In this document: positions 46,071 through 54,964 of the stretch, piece after piece
Layout: the number at the start of each line of letters is the position of its first letter
How positions within the stretch are numbered: the stretch's first letter is position 1
Assembly (NCBI RefSeq): GCF_001306145.1
Contig: NZ_LGKO01000005.1
Span: forward strand, 248,001-312,000
Reading direction: 5' to 3'
Length of the DNA: 64,000 nt
DNA from: Thermanaerothrix daxensis
GTDB taxonomy: Bacteria; Chloroflexota; Anaerolineae; Anaerolineales; Anaerolineaceae
The notes under the pieces: generated by a model
The model's input: only the letters and a program-made list of their open reading frames with translations
What the model was told of the DNA's origin: nothing
The model's database searches: none
Position numbers and translations under genes: made by a program

Positions 46071-46198
46071 CCTCTTATCCAGAGAGGCGGAGGGACCGGC
46101 CCGATGAAGCCTCGACAACCTGGATGCGCGTGAAGTGGGCGCACGGGCATCCAAGGTGCCAAGTCCGGCAGAAAGTTCAATTTCTGGAAGATAAGAGG
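46071..46198 (+). ncRNA. SAM-I (S-box) riboswitch aptamer
   Basis: Binds S-adenosylmethionine and shuts off metK. P1 is formed by CCTCTTATC (46071-46079) and GATAAGAGG (46190-46198), 9 bp. The core AGAGAGGCGGAGGGA followed by CCGATGAAGCCTCGACAACC, the P3 hairpin and the AAGGTGCCAAGTCCGGCAG block match the S-box consensus. Class and position ahead of metK agree. Confidence 0.97.
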
Positions 46199-46259
46199 GC
46201 AGCCTACACCCGTGTAGAGATTGCCCCTCCTTATCCCAGAAGGGGCATTTTCTTTTTCT
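46190..46259 (+). terminator. Expression platform of SAM riboswitch: terminator with competing antiterminator
   Basis: GCCCCT (46223-46228) pairs with AGGGGC (46241-46246), followed by a T-rich tract (46248-46259): the terminator. The 3' strand of P1 (46190-46200) can instead pair with 46223-46235 (GCCCCTCCTTATC), which would break the terminator when SAM is low. Confidence 0.85.
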
Positions 46260-46288
46260 AAAACCTTTATAAAGGAGGTAAAACCAGA

Positions 46289-47515
46289 ATGAATACGTCG
46301 TTTATGCATTCGCCTCGGTACCTGTTCACCTCTGAATCGGTGACTGAGGGGCATCCTGATAAAATGTGCGATCAAATCAGTGATGCTGTCCTGGATGCGT
46401 GTCTGGCGCAGGATCCGTATTCCCGGGTGGCCTGCGAGACGGCAACCAAGACCGGCTTCGTGATGCTCTTGGGTGAAATCACCACCCGTGCCATCCTCAA
46501 CTTTGATCAACTGGTGCGCCGGGTGATCCTGGATATTGGTTACGATGATTCCAGCAAGTCATTTGATGGAAACACCTGCGCAGTGCAGGTAGCAATCAGT
46601 CAGCAATCCGGCGATATTGCCATGGGCGTGGATCAGGCCCTGGAAGCCAAAACGGGCGAGATGAGCGATGCCGAAATTGAGAAAATCGGCGCCGGTGATC
46701 AGGGGATGATGTTCGGCTATGCCTGCAATGAAACACCGGTGCTGATGCCCATGCCGATTTACCTGGCCCATAAACTGACTCGGCGCCTGGCGGAAGTGCG
46801 CAAAAACGGCACGCTGCCCTGGCTGCGGCCAGATGGCAAATCTCAGGTCACAATTGAGTACCAGTACGGTAAACCTGTGCGCGTTCATACGGTGCTGATC
46901 AGTGCACAACACGCCCCCGAGGTCACCCAGCAACAGATACGCGATGCCATTATCGAACATGTCATTCTGCCCGTTTTGCCCTCACACATGGTAGATCGGG
47001 AGATGAAGATTTACGTCAATCCCACCGGCCGCTTTGTCATCGGTGGTCCGCTGGGAGATGCCGGCGTGACCGGGCGCAAGATCATCGTGGATACCTACGG
47101 TGGGATGGGGCGGCACGGTGGGGGCGCTTTCAGCGGCAAGGATCCCACGAAAGTGGATCGCTCGGGTGCCTATGCGGCGCGGTACGTGGCAAAGAACATT
47201 GTGGCGGCGGGCCTGGCTGAGCGCTGCGAGATCCAGGTGGCCTATGCCATTGGCGTCGCACGTCCGCTGAGCATCAATGTGGAGACTTTTGGCACGGGCG
47301 TGATTCCCGATGAGGAGATTGTACGCCTGGTGGAGACCCACTTTGATTTACGCCCGGGTGCAATCATCCGGGATCTGGACCTGCGCCGGCCCATTTACCG
47401 CCAGGTTGCAGCGTATGGTCATTTCGGTCGGGATGATCTGGATTTGACCTGGGAACGCACCGACAAGGCGGAACTCCTGCGCGAAGCCGCGGGTCTGCGG
47501 GTAGCGGCCTCCTGA
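46289..47515 (+). CDS. metK: S-adenosylmethionine synthetase
   Basis: Makes SAM from methionine and ATP. 408 residues, full length: [20 protein letters not shown] at the start, [16 protein letters not shown], and [19 protein letters not shown] are the methionine, ATP and phosphate motifs. AAGGAGGT lies 9 nt before the ATG. Controlled by the riboswitch just upstream, so the enzyme's product represses it. Confidence 0.98.
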   Translation: MNTSFMHSPRYLFTSESVTEGHPDKMCDQISDAVLDACLAQDPYSRVACETATKTGFVMLLGEITTRAILNFDQLVRRVILDIGYDDSSKSFDGNTCAVQVAISQQSGDIAMGVDQALEAKTGEMSDAEIEKIGAGDQGMMFGYACNETPVLMPMPIYLAHKLTRRLAEVRKNGTLPWLRPDGKSQVTIEYQYGKPVRVHTVLISAQHAPEVTQQQIRDAIIEHVILPVLPSHMVDREMKIYVNPTGRFVIGGPLGDAGVTGRKIIVDTYGGMGRHGGGAFSGKDPTKVDRSGAYAARYVAKNIVAAGLAERCEIQVAYAIGVARPLSINVETFGTGVIPDEEIVRLVETHFDLRPGAIIRDLDLRRPIYRQVAAYGHFGRDDLDLTWERTDKAELLREAAGLRVAAS

Positions 47516-47543
47516 AAGCGACCTTTTTTGAGAAACCGAAGCC

Positions 47544-47576
47544 CTGGCTGCAGGAAACCCCTGTAGCCAGTTTTTT
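47544..47576 (+). terminator. metK terminator
   Basis: CTGGCTGCAGG (47544-47554) pairs with CCTGTAGCCAG (47560-47570) with one G-U, then six T. The T-run overlaps the stop codon of convergent ftsK. Confidence 0.9.
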
Positions 47577-49968
47577 AATCGTCTTCCGGGGGTGGAGCCG
47601 TTGGCCCGTAATCCAGCACCTCGCGGATGGGGGAATTGGGCAGAGCGGGCGAGATAATGCCCTTTTCTTCCATAGCGTCAATCAAACGGGCGGCGCGGGT
47701 GTAACCGATGCGCAGGCGGCGTTGTAGCATGGTCACCGAAGCCCGCCCCTCACGACGCACCAGGTCAATGGCTTCCTGCAGCAGGGGGTCTCCCTCTTCG
47801 AGGTTCCACAATTCCCCCTGCTTGAGGGGTACGTGAGGTGGGAAGAGATCTACCTGGGTCTCGCCGCTGGCACTGGGGGAAGGAAGGGATGTTTGCTGGG
47901 CGGCTGCCGTGCGCCAGTAGTCCACTAGGCGTTGTATTTCGATGTCGGAAACGAATGTGCCCTGCAAGCGCACTGGCGCGGCGGCGTCGGGAGCCTGGAA
48001 GAGCATGTCTCCGCGCCCCAACAAACGCTCTGCCCCGGGTTGATCCAGGATCACCCGACTATCTATCGAGGAAGCCACGGCAAAGGCAATTCGTGCCGGA
48101 AAGTTGGCTTTGATCAAACCGGTGACCACATCCACAGAGGGTCGCTGGGTGGCCAGGATCAGGTGAATCCCGGTGGCACGCGCCAGTTGGGCCAGGCGCG
48201 TGATGCTGCGCTCAGTCTCGTCGGGCGCCAGCATCATTAAGTCGGCCAGTTCGTCAATCACGGCGACCAGATAGGGCAGGGGCGGCTGGTGGCGAGCGTT
48301 GTATTCTTGCAGGTTGCGTACCCCAACTTGGGCAAATTTGTGGTAGCGAGCATCCATCTCGCGCTGAAGCCACTGTAGCGCTCCAATGACGCGCTCGGTA
48401 TCCACCACCACCGGGGTTAGCAAGTGCGGAATGCCATTGTAGCCAGTGAGTTCCACGCGTTTGGGGTCCACCAGCACCAGACGCAATTCCGCAGGGGTGT
48501 TATGAAGGAGCAGGCAGGTGAGGATGGCGTTCACGCAAACCGATTTGCCGGAGCCGGTTGTGCCTGCGATGAGGAGATGGGGCATGGCAGCCAGGTCGGC
48601 GGCTACCGGCCGCCCTGCAACATCCTTGCCCAGGGCAAAGCGCAGGGGCGACCGCAGGCGCTTGAATGCCTCACTCTCGATCACCTCACGCAATGCGACC
48701 CGGCTAATTTCGACATTGGGCACTTCAATGCCTACGTAATGCTTGCCCGGTACCGGTGCTTGAATGCGGATACGCGGGGCTGCCAGTGCCAGCGCCAGGT
48801 CATCGGCTAACGAGACGATGCGGCTGACGCGGACACGTGTGCGTCCGTTGCGGGTCTCGATAAAATCGGGTTCTACGCCGAAACGCGTGACGGTTGGCCC
48901 GTGGGAAATATCCACCACATGACCAGGGGCCCCGAAGGATGCCAGCGTGTCTTCGATGATCTTGGCACGTTCGTGGTCCAGGTTATCCTGGGTGGCAGCC
49001 GGCGTGGGCAGGTCAAGGATCTGATCCAGTGCGGGCAGCACCCAGGGCGAGGGGGGTGACGAGGCAGGAGAAGGAGCGGTCTCGGGGGATTCTGGAGGCC
49101 CCGCCGGCGCTGAAGACGCCTCGGGGGTAGATGGGGAGCGCGAGCGGCGCGGCTTTGCCGACACCGGGCTGCGCAGTGGGACTGCCGGCAAGGGCTGAAA
49201 CTCAGCGGGGAGAGGTTCCTCTGTCGCCGGGGCGTGGGGGGAGGAAGTGGACTGGCGTGAGGAGGACTGCCGGGTGCGCCTGGTCACCGCAGCCTGCCAG
49301 GCTTTGTTCAGTTGCTGTATCAGCACGGTGAGTGAGGTATCGGTGAGCAGCATCAGGCTGAAGCACAACCAGGCCAGGAGCACGACGCCCGCCCCCATGG
49401 GGCCGAAGGCCTGGATCATGAGCCAGAGCGTACGTTCCCCAAGCCATCCACCGCCCTTACCCTGGCCTACCAGGGCGGGTGTGCCACCGCTGAGCCAGTG
49501 CAATCCTGTCAGGGCATTCCAGTAGAGCAGGCCCAGGCCCACCAGGCGGGGCGCCGAGGGCAGGGGAAGGCGTTCAAGGCGGCGCAAAATCAGCCAGATG
49601 CCGACGATCACCATGGCAATGGGTACAGCCAGGCTGCCCCATCCGAGGAACTTCCGCAGGGTGGTAAGAATGAGGCGGCTCAGGAGCCCGTTTTGAGCAG
49701 AGATCAGGCTTAAAAAGAGGGCCAGGCCTGCCACTGCCAGAAGCACGCCCAGGGCATCCAGTTTTCGATCAGGGGAAATGCGGTGCCACATATCCCGCAG
49801 TCGCGAGAGCAAGCGCGGGGCGGCGGTAGGGAGAGCGGAGGGGGACTTTCTGCGCCGTGAGGTCGTTCGCGGAGTTGGCGGAATGCCACGTGAGGACGAA
49901 GAACGTCCGCTTGAACGGTCTTTACGTGAGGAGGGCGAACGGGTCTTGGCTTGCGGGGTCATGGGCAT
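47575..49968 (-). CDS. ftsK: DNA translocase FtsK/SpoIIIE
   Basis: Pumps chromosome DNA through the closing septum. 797 residues: a basic Ser/Arg-rich start, about four membrane segments (residues ~70-225), a Pro/Ser/Ala-rich linker (~230-320), and the motor with IAGTTGSGKSVCVNAIL (Walker A), VAVIDELADLMMLAPDE (Walker B) and ATQRPSVDVVTGLIK. The C-terminal winged-helix gamma domain (MLQRRLRIGYTRAARLIDAM) reads KOPS/SRS sites. Start ATG 49968, or 49962. Last gene of the minus-strand run from 52.3 kb. Confidence 0.96.
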   Translation of the reverse strand: MPMTPQAKTRSPSSRKDRSSGRSSSSRGIPPTPRTTSRRRKSPSALPTAAPRLLSRLRDMWHRISPDRKLDALGVLLAVAGLALFLSLISAQNGLLSRLILTTLRKFLGWGSLAVPIAMVIVGIWLILRRLERLPLPSAPRLVGLGLLYWNALTGLHWLSGGTPALVGQGKGGGWLGERTLWLMIQAFGPMGAGVVLLAWLCFSLMLLTDTSLTVLIQQLNKAWQAAVTRRTRQSSSRQSTSSPHAPATEEPLPAEFQPLPAVPLRSPVSAKPRRSRSPSTPEASSAPAGPPESPETAPSPASSPPSPWVLPALDQILDLPTPAATQDNLDHERAKIIEDTLASFGAPGHVVDISHGPTVTRFGVEPDFIETRNGRTRVRVSRIVSLADDLALALAAPRIRIQAPVPGKHYVGIEVPNVEISRVALREVIESEAFKRLRSPLRFALGKDVAGRPVAADLAAMPHLLIAGTTGSGKSVCVNAILTCLLLHNTPAELRLVLVDPKRVELTGYNGIPHLLTPVVVDTERVIGALQWLQREMDARYHKFAQVGVRNLQEYNARHQPPLPYLVAVIDELADLMMLAPDETERSITRLAQLARATGIHLILATQRPSVDVVTGLIKANFPARIAFAVASSIDSRVILDQPGAERLLGRGDMLFQAPDAAAPVRLQGTFVSDIEIQRLVDYWRTAAAQQTSLPSPSASGETQVDLFPPHVPLKQGELWNLEEGDPLLQEAIDLVRREGRASVTMLQRRLRIGYTRAARLIDAMEEKGIISPALPNSPIREVLDYGPTAPPPEDD

Positions 49969-49993
49969 CCGGGCAGACTCAATTTCTCATAAA

Positions 49994-50485
49994 TCATTCT
50001 ACCCCAAGGGCGCGGCGAGTGGCTCGAAAAGCCAACGGTGGCAATCGATCGCGGTCAAAGAAACCCACCTGGTCGGCATCATCCCCCGGGCGAAGCGTCC
50101 CCCCGACCCGTTTGGCGCGGTAGATGATGACGATGTCGGCGCCGCGTTCATGCTCGCGCCCGCTGATCACTCCCACCAGGTCGGTGACCTGAACTTCCAA
50201 CCCGGTTTCCTCGAAAGTTTCTCGCTCGGCGGCCCGGGCAGGGTCTTCGCCCGCATCCACAAACCCCGCTGGCAAGGTCCAGAAACCTTGATAGGGCTCA
50301 TTGACGCGTCGGGTAAGTAAGACTCTGCCCTCTTCTTCCACAATGGCCGCAGCGGCTACTTTGGGGTCGGCGAAGTAGATCCAACCACATTCGGGGCAGG
50401 TAGGACGCTCCTGTCCAAACAGGAAGCGCGAGACAACGGGAACACCACAATAGGGGCAAAATCGTATCGGACGTTGAGGCATCAT
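49994..50485 (-). CDS. Nudix hydrolase with N-terminal zinc ribbon
   Basis: 163 residues. A zinc ribbon (C10, C13, C30, C33) precedes a Nudix domain whose box GFVDAGEDPARAAERETFEE continues TGL, with the metal-binding RExxEE present. Members with this layout hydrolyse NADH, ADP-ribose or other nucleotide diphosphates. The start codon overlaps the anti-sigma stop (ATGATG), so 50482 is an alternative. Confidence 0.92.
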   Translation of the reverse strand: MMPQRPIRFCPYCGVPVVSRFLFGQERPTCPECGWIYFADPKVAAAAIVEEEGRVLLTRRVNEPYQGFWTLPAGFVDAGEDPARAAERETFEETGLEVQVTDLVGVISGREHERGADIVIIYRAKRVGGTLRPGDDADQVGFFDRDRLPPLAFRATRRALGVE

Positions 50486-51291
50486 GGACGAGGCTTTCGG
50501 ATCAAAATCCCTATGCCCAGCACGAGGGCAAGCATGAGCAAGCCGGCTTGAATCAAGCGCTTGAGCGAGATCCCACTACTGATCGAGGGGCTTGCAGGGG
50601 TGGCTGTGTATATTTTACCCCGTTCTTCGGGGGCCGGCAGCCCCAGGATGGGGTTCGGGGATTCACCGGAAGGGCCTTGCAAGGCGCGCACTTCGGGAGT
50701 GGCCTGCGGAGTTGCCGGCGGTGGTGAGGGAGAGGGCGCCATAAGGGGGGCCGAGGTGATGGATGGGAGCAGGGGATACCCTGGAACCACCCCTTTGGAA
50801 GCGCTTCCCCCCATATCGGAGGCTCCTCCTCCGCCACCCATGCCCATGGCGCTGGGAGGTGGGGGTGGCCCGCCCCAATAAACGATGACAGGAGTGGGGG
50901 TGGGCTCGCTGAGCCCCAGGGCTTCCATCTGTGGAGCGCCGGGCGCCTGGGCGCGCATGGTTGACCCGCCGGTGGGGAAGGGGAGCCATTCCAGTATGAC
51001 GACCAGAACCACCAGGGCAATGGCCAGCGCTGGGGCTAATTGCCAGATCGGCATGGGGCGGGGCCGTGGGGAAGACACCATGGCAGGGGTTAGGGTGAAG
51101 GAACGCGGGGCTTTGCGCCGCGGCGCCTGGCGTAGCACGTGCCGGGTCTGGCGCAGGCTTTCCCAGGCTTCGCGGTACTCGGGGTGCGTGCGCAATTGCT
51201 CTTCCACCTTGCGGCGGTCGCGCTCGCTGAGCTGCCCATCCAGGTAGGCGGAGAGGCGTTCCCAATCCTTGTAGGAGAGCCGCGTTTTCAT
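50482..51291 (-). CDS. Putative membrane anti-sigma factor
   Basis: 269 residues. The N-terminal ~60 residues (YKDWERLSAYLDGQLSERDR to TRHVL) look like an anti-sigma/RseA-type helical domain without the HxxxCxxC zinc motif. A membrane segment follows (~85-105, LAPALAIALVVLVVILEWL), then a long Pro/Gly/Ser-rich stretch and a second membrane segment near the C-terminus (LLMLALVLGIGILI). Overlap with the sigma gene by ATGA supports the role. The stretch between the two segments would be outside the cell. Confidence 0.8.
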   Translation of the reverse strand: MKTRLSYKDWERLSAYLDGQLSERDRRKVEEQLRTHPEYREAWESLRQTRHVLRQAPRRKAPRSFTLTPAMVSSPRPRPMPIWQLAPALAIALVVLVVILEWLPFPTGGSTMRAQAPGAPQMEALGLSEPTPTPVIVYWGGPPPPPSAMGMGGGGGASDMGGSASKGVVPGYPLLPSITSAPLMAPSPSPPPATPQATPEVRALQGPSGESPNPILGLPAPEERGKIYTATPASPSISSGISLKRLIQAGLLMLALVLGIGILIRKPRP

Positions 51292-51896
51292 GCCATTTCC
51301 TCTTTACCTAGACGAAAGCGGGCCGGCAATAGTTCCGCAAACCCCGCCAGGCAATCCCGCAGCCGCAGGCGGGCACGCGCCAGGCGACTTTTGATAGTGC
51401 CCAGCGGTTTGCCCAGCGCTTGGGACACCTCGGCGTAGTCGTACCCTTCCACATCTACCATAATGACTACCGCCCGAAAGTCTTCCGGGAGGTCTTGTAA
51501 ACAGTGCGTGATCGCATTTTCGACCTCACGCAGTTGGACCATTTCCTCCGGTGAGAGGTGATCGTCCATTAACCAGGCGGGGGATTCGATTTCTTCTTCG
51601 TCACGATTGAGCGGCTCGAGTGCCACCGTAGGGCGACGTTTGCGCCGCCGCAATTCGTCATAGCAGGCGTTGGTCACCATGCGCAGCACCCAGGCTCGGA
51701 ATGAACCACCGCGGTAAGTCTTGAGACTGCGGTAGGCGGCGATGAACGCCGATTGCGTTACATCGGCAGCCGCATCTGGGTCATTCAACATGCGATAAGC
51801 CAGGTTATAGGCACTATCCTGGTAAGCCAGGACCAGTTGATTGAAGGCCTCCAGGTCGCCTTCCAGAGCACGGGCAATGCATTGGGCCTCGTCCAT
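51288..51896 (-). CDS. ECF-type RNA polymerase sigma factor
   Basis: 202 residues with sigma regions 2 (NLAYRMLNDPDAAADVTQSAF, AWVLRMVTNACYDELRRRKR) and 4 (LPEDFRAVVIMVDVEGYDYAEVSQ, LGKPLGTIKSRLARARLRLR). No extra C-terminal domain. It begins 1 nt after the upstream gene's stop and is translationally coupled to the anti-sigma gene. The signal it answers to is unknown. Confidence 0.95.
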   Translation of the reverse strand: MDEAQCIARALEGDLEAFNQLVLAYQDSAYNLAYRMLNDPDAAADVTQSAFIAAYRSLKTYRGGSFRAWVLRMVTNACYDELRRRKRRPTVALEPLNRDEEEIESPAWLMDDHLSPEEMVQLREVENAITHCLQDLPEDFRAVVIMVDVEGYDYAEVSQALGKPLGTIKSRLARARLRLRDCLAGFAELLPARFRLGKEEMA

Positions 51897-51897
51897 T

Positions 51898-52284
51898 TCA
51901 AGCCTTTCTCAAGCGCAGGACCAGCGCTAACCCCTCACGCCACACCGCCATTGTGAGGCCGGTGATCGCGCTGAGCACCAGGACGAAGAAGGGAAGAATT
52001 GGGGCCTGCAACCAGAGACCCCGCAACCATGCTGCCATGGGGGTGGCAAGGAGCGCGGCCCAGAGTGCCCGCCCGCCAATGCCGGCGCGGGACCATCGGG
52101 AAGGTTGATAGAGTTCTAACGCAGGGGCAGTCAGAGCCCAGCCAACGAGCAGCGGGATGAAGGTGCTGAGCCATCGGCCCGAGAGCAGTGAGAGGCCGTG
52201 GGTGAGTTCCCCGGCTAAGGTGACCCCTAGCAGAAATACCACATCGCCGGCAACCACCCAACCCGTCAACCGAGATACACGCAT
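51898..52284 (-). CDS. Small integral membrane protein, DUF3054-like
   Basis: 128 residues with about four hydrophobic segments. WVVAGDVVFLLGVTLAGELTHG, FIPLLVGWALTAP and GGRALWAALLATPMAAWLRG match what I recall of DUF3054, a family without known function. The open frame extends 45 nt further up, but ATG 52284 gives the usual N-terminus. First gene of the run ahead of the ECF sigma factor. Confidence 0.7.
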   Translation of the reverse strand: MRVSRLTGWVVAGDVVFLLGVTLAGELTHGLSLLSGRWLSTFIPLLVGWALTAPALELYQPSRWSRAGIGGRALWAALLATPMAAWLRGLWLQAPILPFFVLVLSAITGLTMAVWREGLALVLRLRKA

Positions 52285-52407
52285 GGTTGTCACGTCAGTT
52301 ATCCTATCCCAAAGCGAAACCAGCGTCAAGCCAGTGACCCCATTAATGTATGTGAGAATCGGCTTTTACCGGAGAGAAGAAAAATACTTGCCGGATCGGC
52401 GGTGTAT

Positions 52408-52486
52408 TATAATCAGCATGGATCAACGATCTCTATTTTGGAATGAGGACCAACGGGCGATACTCTCATGGTGGGTGGCCGGTTGA
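52408..52486 (+). other. Promoter with a possible leaderless 22-codon ORF
   Basis: TATAAT (52408-52413) is followed at 52418 by ATG opening a 22-codon frame (MDQRSLFWNEDQRAILSWWV...) that ends at 52486, 26 nt before dedA. The expected transcription start falls on or next to the ATG. It may be a leader peptide or chance; the -35 is weak. Confidence 0.3.
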
Positions 52487-52512
52487 CAAGGTAAGCAAGA
52501 GGTAAGGTTGCA

Positions 52513-53166
52513 GTGGAAGGTTTGCTCAACGGGATTGAACGCGCTCTGGGGTGGTTTCATCTTTTCCCGGTGGCACCGGTGGGGCTATGGTTTTACCCTT
52601 TGCTGGTCCTCATGGTGGCCCTAGAGGGACCGGTGTCCATTTTGCTGGCGGCCACAGCCGCTTCTGCAGGCTTTGTTGCGCCTGTTCCGGTTTTCCTGGC
52701 CGCTTCCCTGGGAAATTTGATTGCGGATACCCTGTGGTATGCGCTGGGCTATGCCGGCAAATTGGAGTGGTTAACCCGCTGGCCCTGGCTGGGGATCACG
52801 CCGGCGCAGGTGGAACGCTTGAAAGAAGGGGTGCGACAACATGCACTCAAGATTCTGGTGATTGCCAAATTGACCAACGGGATGATCATACCTGCTTTGA
52901 TTGCCACTGGCCTGGCGCGGGTTCCTCTGCGTCGCTGGTTTGGGGCCATTTTCCTGACCAACCTGGTGATCACAGGGGCTTTTGTGGCCGCCGGTTATTT
53001 CATGGCGAACAGTCTCATGCAAATTACCCAGGGGGTACGGTATTTGGCCATTGCTTCGACACTTCTTTTCCTGATTTTGGGCATGCTTTTCCTGCCACGC
53101 CTGTTGCGCCGTCATCCGGCATTGCAAATGGACGGATCGGCCGATTCTCATGAACCCAAACCCTAG
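52513..53166 (+). CDS. DedA-family (VTT domain) membrane protein
   Basis: 217 residues, integral membrane protein with re-entrant helices. VALEGPVSILLAATAASAG, FLAASLGNLIADTLWYALG and the GLARVPLRRWFGAIFLTN region are typical of the DedA/VTT fold. Family members take part in recycling of undecaprenyl phosphate or phospholipid flipping. GTG 52513 with a purine-rich site upstream. The next gene is a glycosyltransferase, consistent with lipid-linked sugar work. Confidence 0.88.
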   Translation: MEGLLNGIERALGWFHLFPVAPVGLWFYPLLVLMVALEGPVSILLAATAASAGFVAPVPVFLAASLGNLIADTLWYALGYAGKLEWLTRWPWLGITPAQVERLKEGVRQHALKILVIAKLTNGMIIPALIATGLARVPLRRWFGAIFLTNLVITGAFVAAGYFMANSLMQITQGVRYLAIASTLLFLILGMLFLPRLLRRHPALQMDGSADSHEPKP

Positions 53167-53170
53167 ATCC

Positions 53171-54964
53171 ATGCGTATTCTGATTGTCACGACCACTTAT
53201 CCGCCCCATTTGAACGGGCAGGCCACTTTCAGCGGCAACCTTGCCAATGGGTTGGCGGCGCGGGGCCATGCGGTACGGGTGGTAGTACCGCAGCGCGGTT
53301 GGAAATTGGAAGTAGAAGAACACGGCAACCTGAGCGTGTGGCGGGTGCCCGGTCTGCCTCTCAGTTTGCTTCGCAATGAGTTGATTTGGGTATGGCGGCT
53401 AAGCGCTCATATCCGCCAGGTGTTTGAGGAGTTTCAACCTGAAGTTGTGCATTTGCAGGATTCCTCGCCTCTGTGTCGGGCAGCGCTAAAAGAAGCCCGC
53501 CGTCGTGGTATTCCGGTTCTGGCGACTCATCACCCTGGGCCGGAAATTTGGGCGCCTTATTTCTCGTGGTTGGCACGCTACTTTCGCCCCCTGGTTGCCT
53601 GGATTGCCTGGCGCTGGATGCTCTCCTTTCTCAATTGCGTGGATGGCGTGGTGGTGCCCTCTGAGGCTGCGGCCCAGGTATTGCATGCCCAGAAGGTTCG
53701 CCCTCCGGTAGAAGTGATCTCATGTGGGGTGGATTGGCATGGTTGGCAGGCATTGCCCCCCGTGGATCGCGTGGCCGTGCGTCAGGCCTGGGGATTGCCG
53801 CCTGACCAACCTGTCTTTTTGTACGTGGGGCGATTAGATCCGGAAAAGCGGTTGCCAGTGCTGCTTGAAGCGGCGGCCCTGGTTCGTGGAAGTGCCTTTC
53901 AGGTTGTGCTGGCAGGAGAAGGGGGGCAGGAGTATCAATTGCGCCGCTGGGTAAACGCTCAGCGGCTCCAGGAGCGGGTGCGGTTTCTGGGACGGGTGCC
54001 GCGTGAAGCCATTGCGCCGTTGTTGCAGGCGGCAGACATTTTCGTCATGCCGGGCGATGTGGAATCCCTGAGCCTGGCAACTCTGGAGGCCATGGCCTGT
54101 GGGAAGCCGGTCATTGCGGCGCGGGCTATGGCGCTGCCGGAACTGGTCCGGCACGGCCTTAGCGGTCGTCTGTTTCAACCCGGCGAGGCAGGTGACCTGG
54201 CGGCTCAGATGCAGTGGATGCTGGAGCATCCCGAGGCGTGGGCGGTCATGGGGGCACATGGGCGTCAGTTGGCGCGTGCTCATGACCTGAATCGGACGTT
54301 GACGCACTATGAGGGACTCTATGAACGTATGGCCCTGCCTGCCGGGGTACCGGCTCCAACACGGCGCCCCTGGGTTCGGGGAAGAGTTGCGCGTCTTTCA
54401 CCCGCGCGAGCATTGGCAGTGATACTGATTGCCCTGTCGGCGCTTTTTTTGAGCGATATGTACCGTGCTCCGGCGGCGTCGGCTTCGGGTTTGAGCCTGA
54501 GTGAATTGCGGACCACTGTGATCGAGCACTTAGGGCGCTTGTTTGAGCATCGCCTGGGCGAAGGTCGAACTACGGGCACGCCAAACTACCCCTGGCAATC
54601 TATGGAACGGCCGATCCGCGTTGCCTTGTTTACGCAGGGCGGGGGCATGGTGTGCCCTCCCTTGATCATGGATTGGCAGCCTCTACCAGCCTGGCTGGCG
54701 GAAGAAAATCCATCCGATAACGCGGTTGCCGTGGGCGCGTTGATGATCGTGGAAAGCAATTGGGATACAAAGCAATTACAAATTGCCTGGCAGCCGCAGG
54801 GGTGTCAGCAAATGCCTGTGTCCGACCCGGCCGCTGAACAATCGCTTTTGCAGTCCTATAAATCCATTGCCTGCCAGGCGGTTCCAACCCAGGAGGATTC
54901 TGAAGCCTTGCAGTGTGCGCTTCAGGTGCTGGAATCCTGGATGCACTTGGAGGTCACCCCTTAA
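53171..54964 (+). CDS. GT4-family glycosyltransferase with C-terminal membrane segment and extra domain
   Basis: 597 residues from ATG 53171 (an in-frame ATG at 53150 overlaps dedA). The first ~390 residues are a GT-B enzyme: RILIVTTTYPPHLNGQATF, HLQDSSP, the donor-site FLYVGRLDPEKRL and the E-x7-E motif in ESLSLATLEAM. After GLYERMALPAG comes a basic/Pro stretch, one membrane segment (~410-430, ALAVILIALSALFLSDMY), then ~165 residues with three cysteines and no recognised domain, probably outside the cell. Related enzymes make mannosylated or glucosylated lipids. Confidence 0.88.
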   Translation: MRILIVTTTYPPHLNGQATFSGNLANGLAARGHAVRVVVPQRGWKLEVEEHGNLSVWRVPGLPLSLLRNELIWVWRLSAHIRQVFEEFQPEVVHLQDSSPLCRAALKEARRRGIPVLATHHPGPEIWAPYFSWLARYFRPLVAWIAWRWMLSFLNCVDGVVVPSEAAAQVLHAQKVRPPVEVISCGVDWHGWQALPPVDRVAVRQAWGLPPDQPVFLYVGRLDPEKRLPVLLEAAALVRGSAFQVVLAGEGGQEYQLRRWVNAQRLQERVRFLGRVPREAIAPLLQAADIFVMPGDVESLSLATLEAMACGKPVIAARAMALPELVRHGLSGRLFQPGEAGDLAAQMQWMLEHPEAWAVMGAHGRQLARAHDLNRTLTHYEGLYERMALPAGVPAPTRRPWVRGRVARLSPARALAVILIALSALFLSDMYRAPAASASGLSLSELRTTVIEHLGRLFEHRLGEGRTTGTPNYPWQSMERPIRVALFTQGGGMVCPPLIMDWQPLPAWLAEENPSDNAVAVGALMIVESNWDTKQLQIAWQPQGCQQMPVSDPAAEQSLLQSYKSIACQAVPTQEDSEALQCALQVLESWMHLEVTP

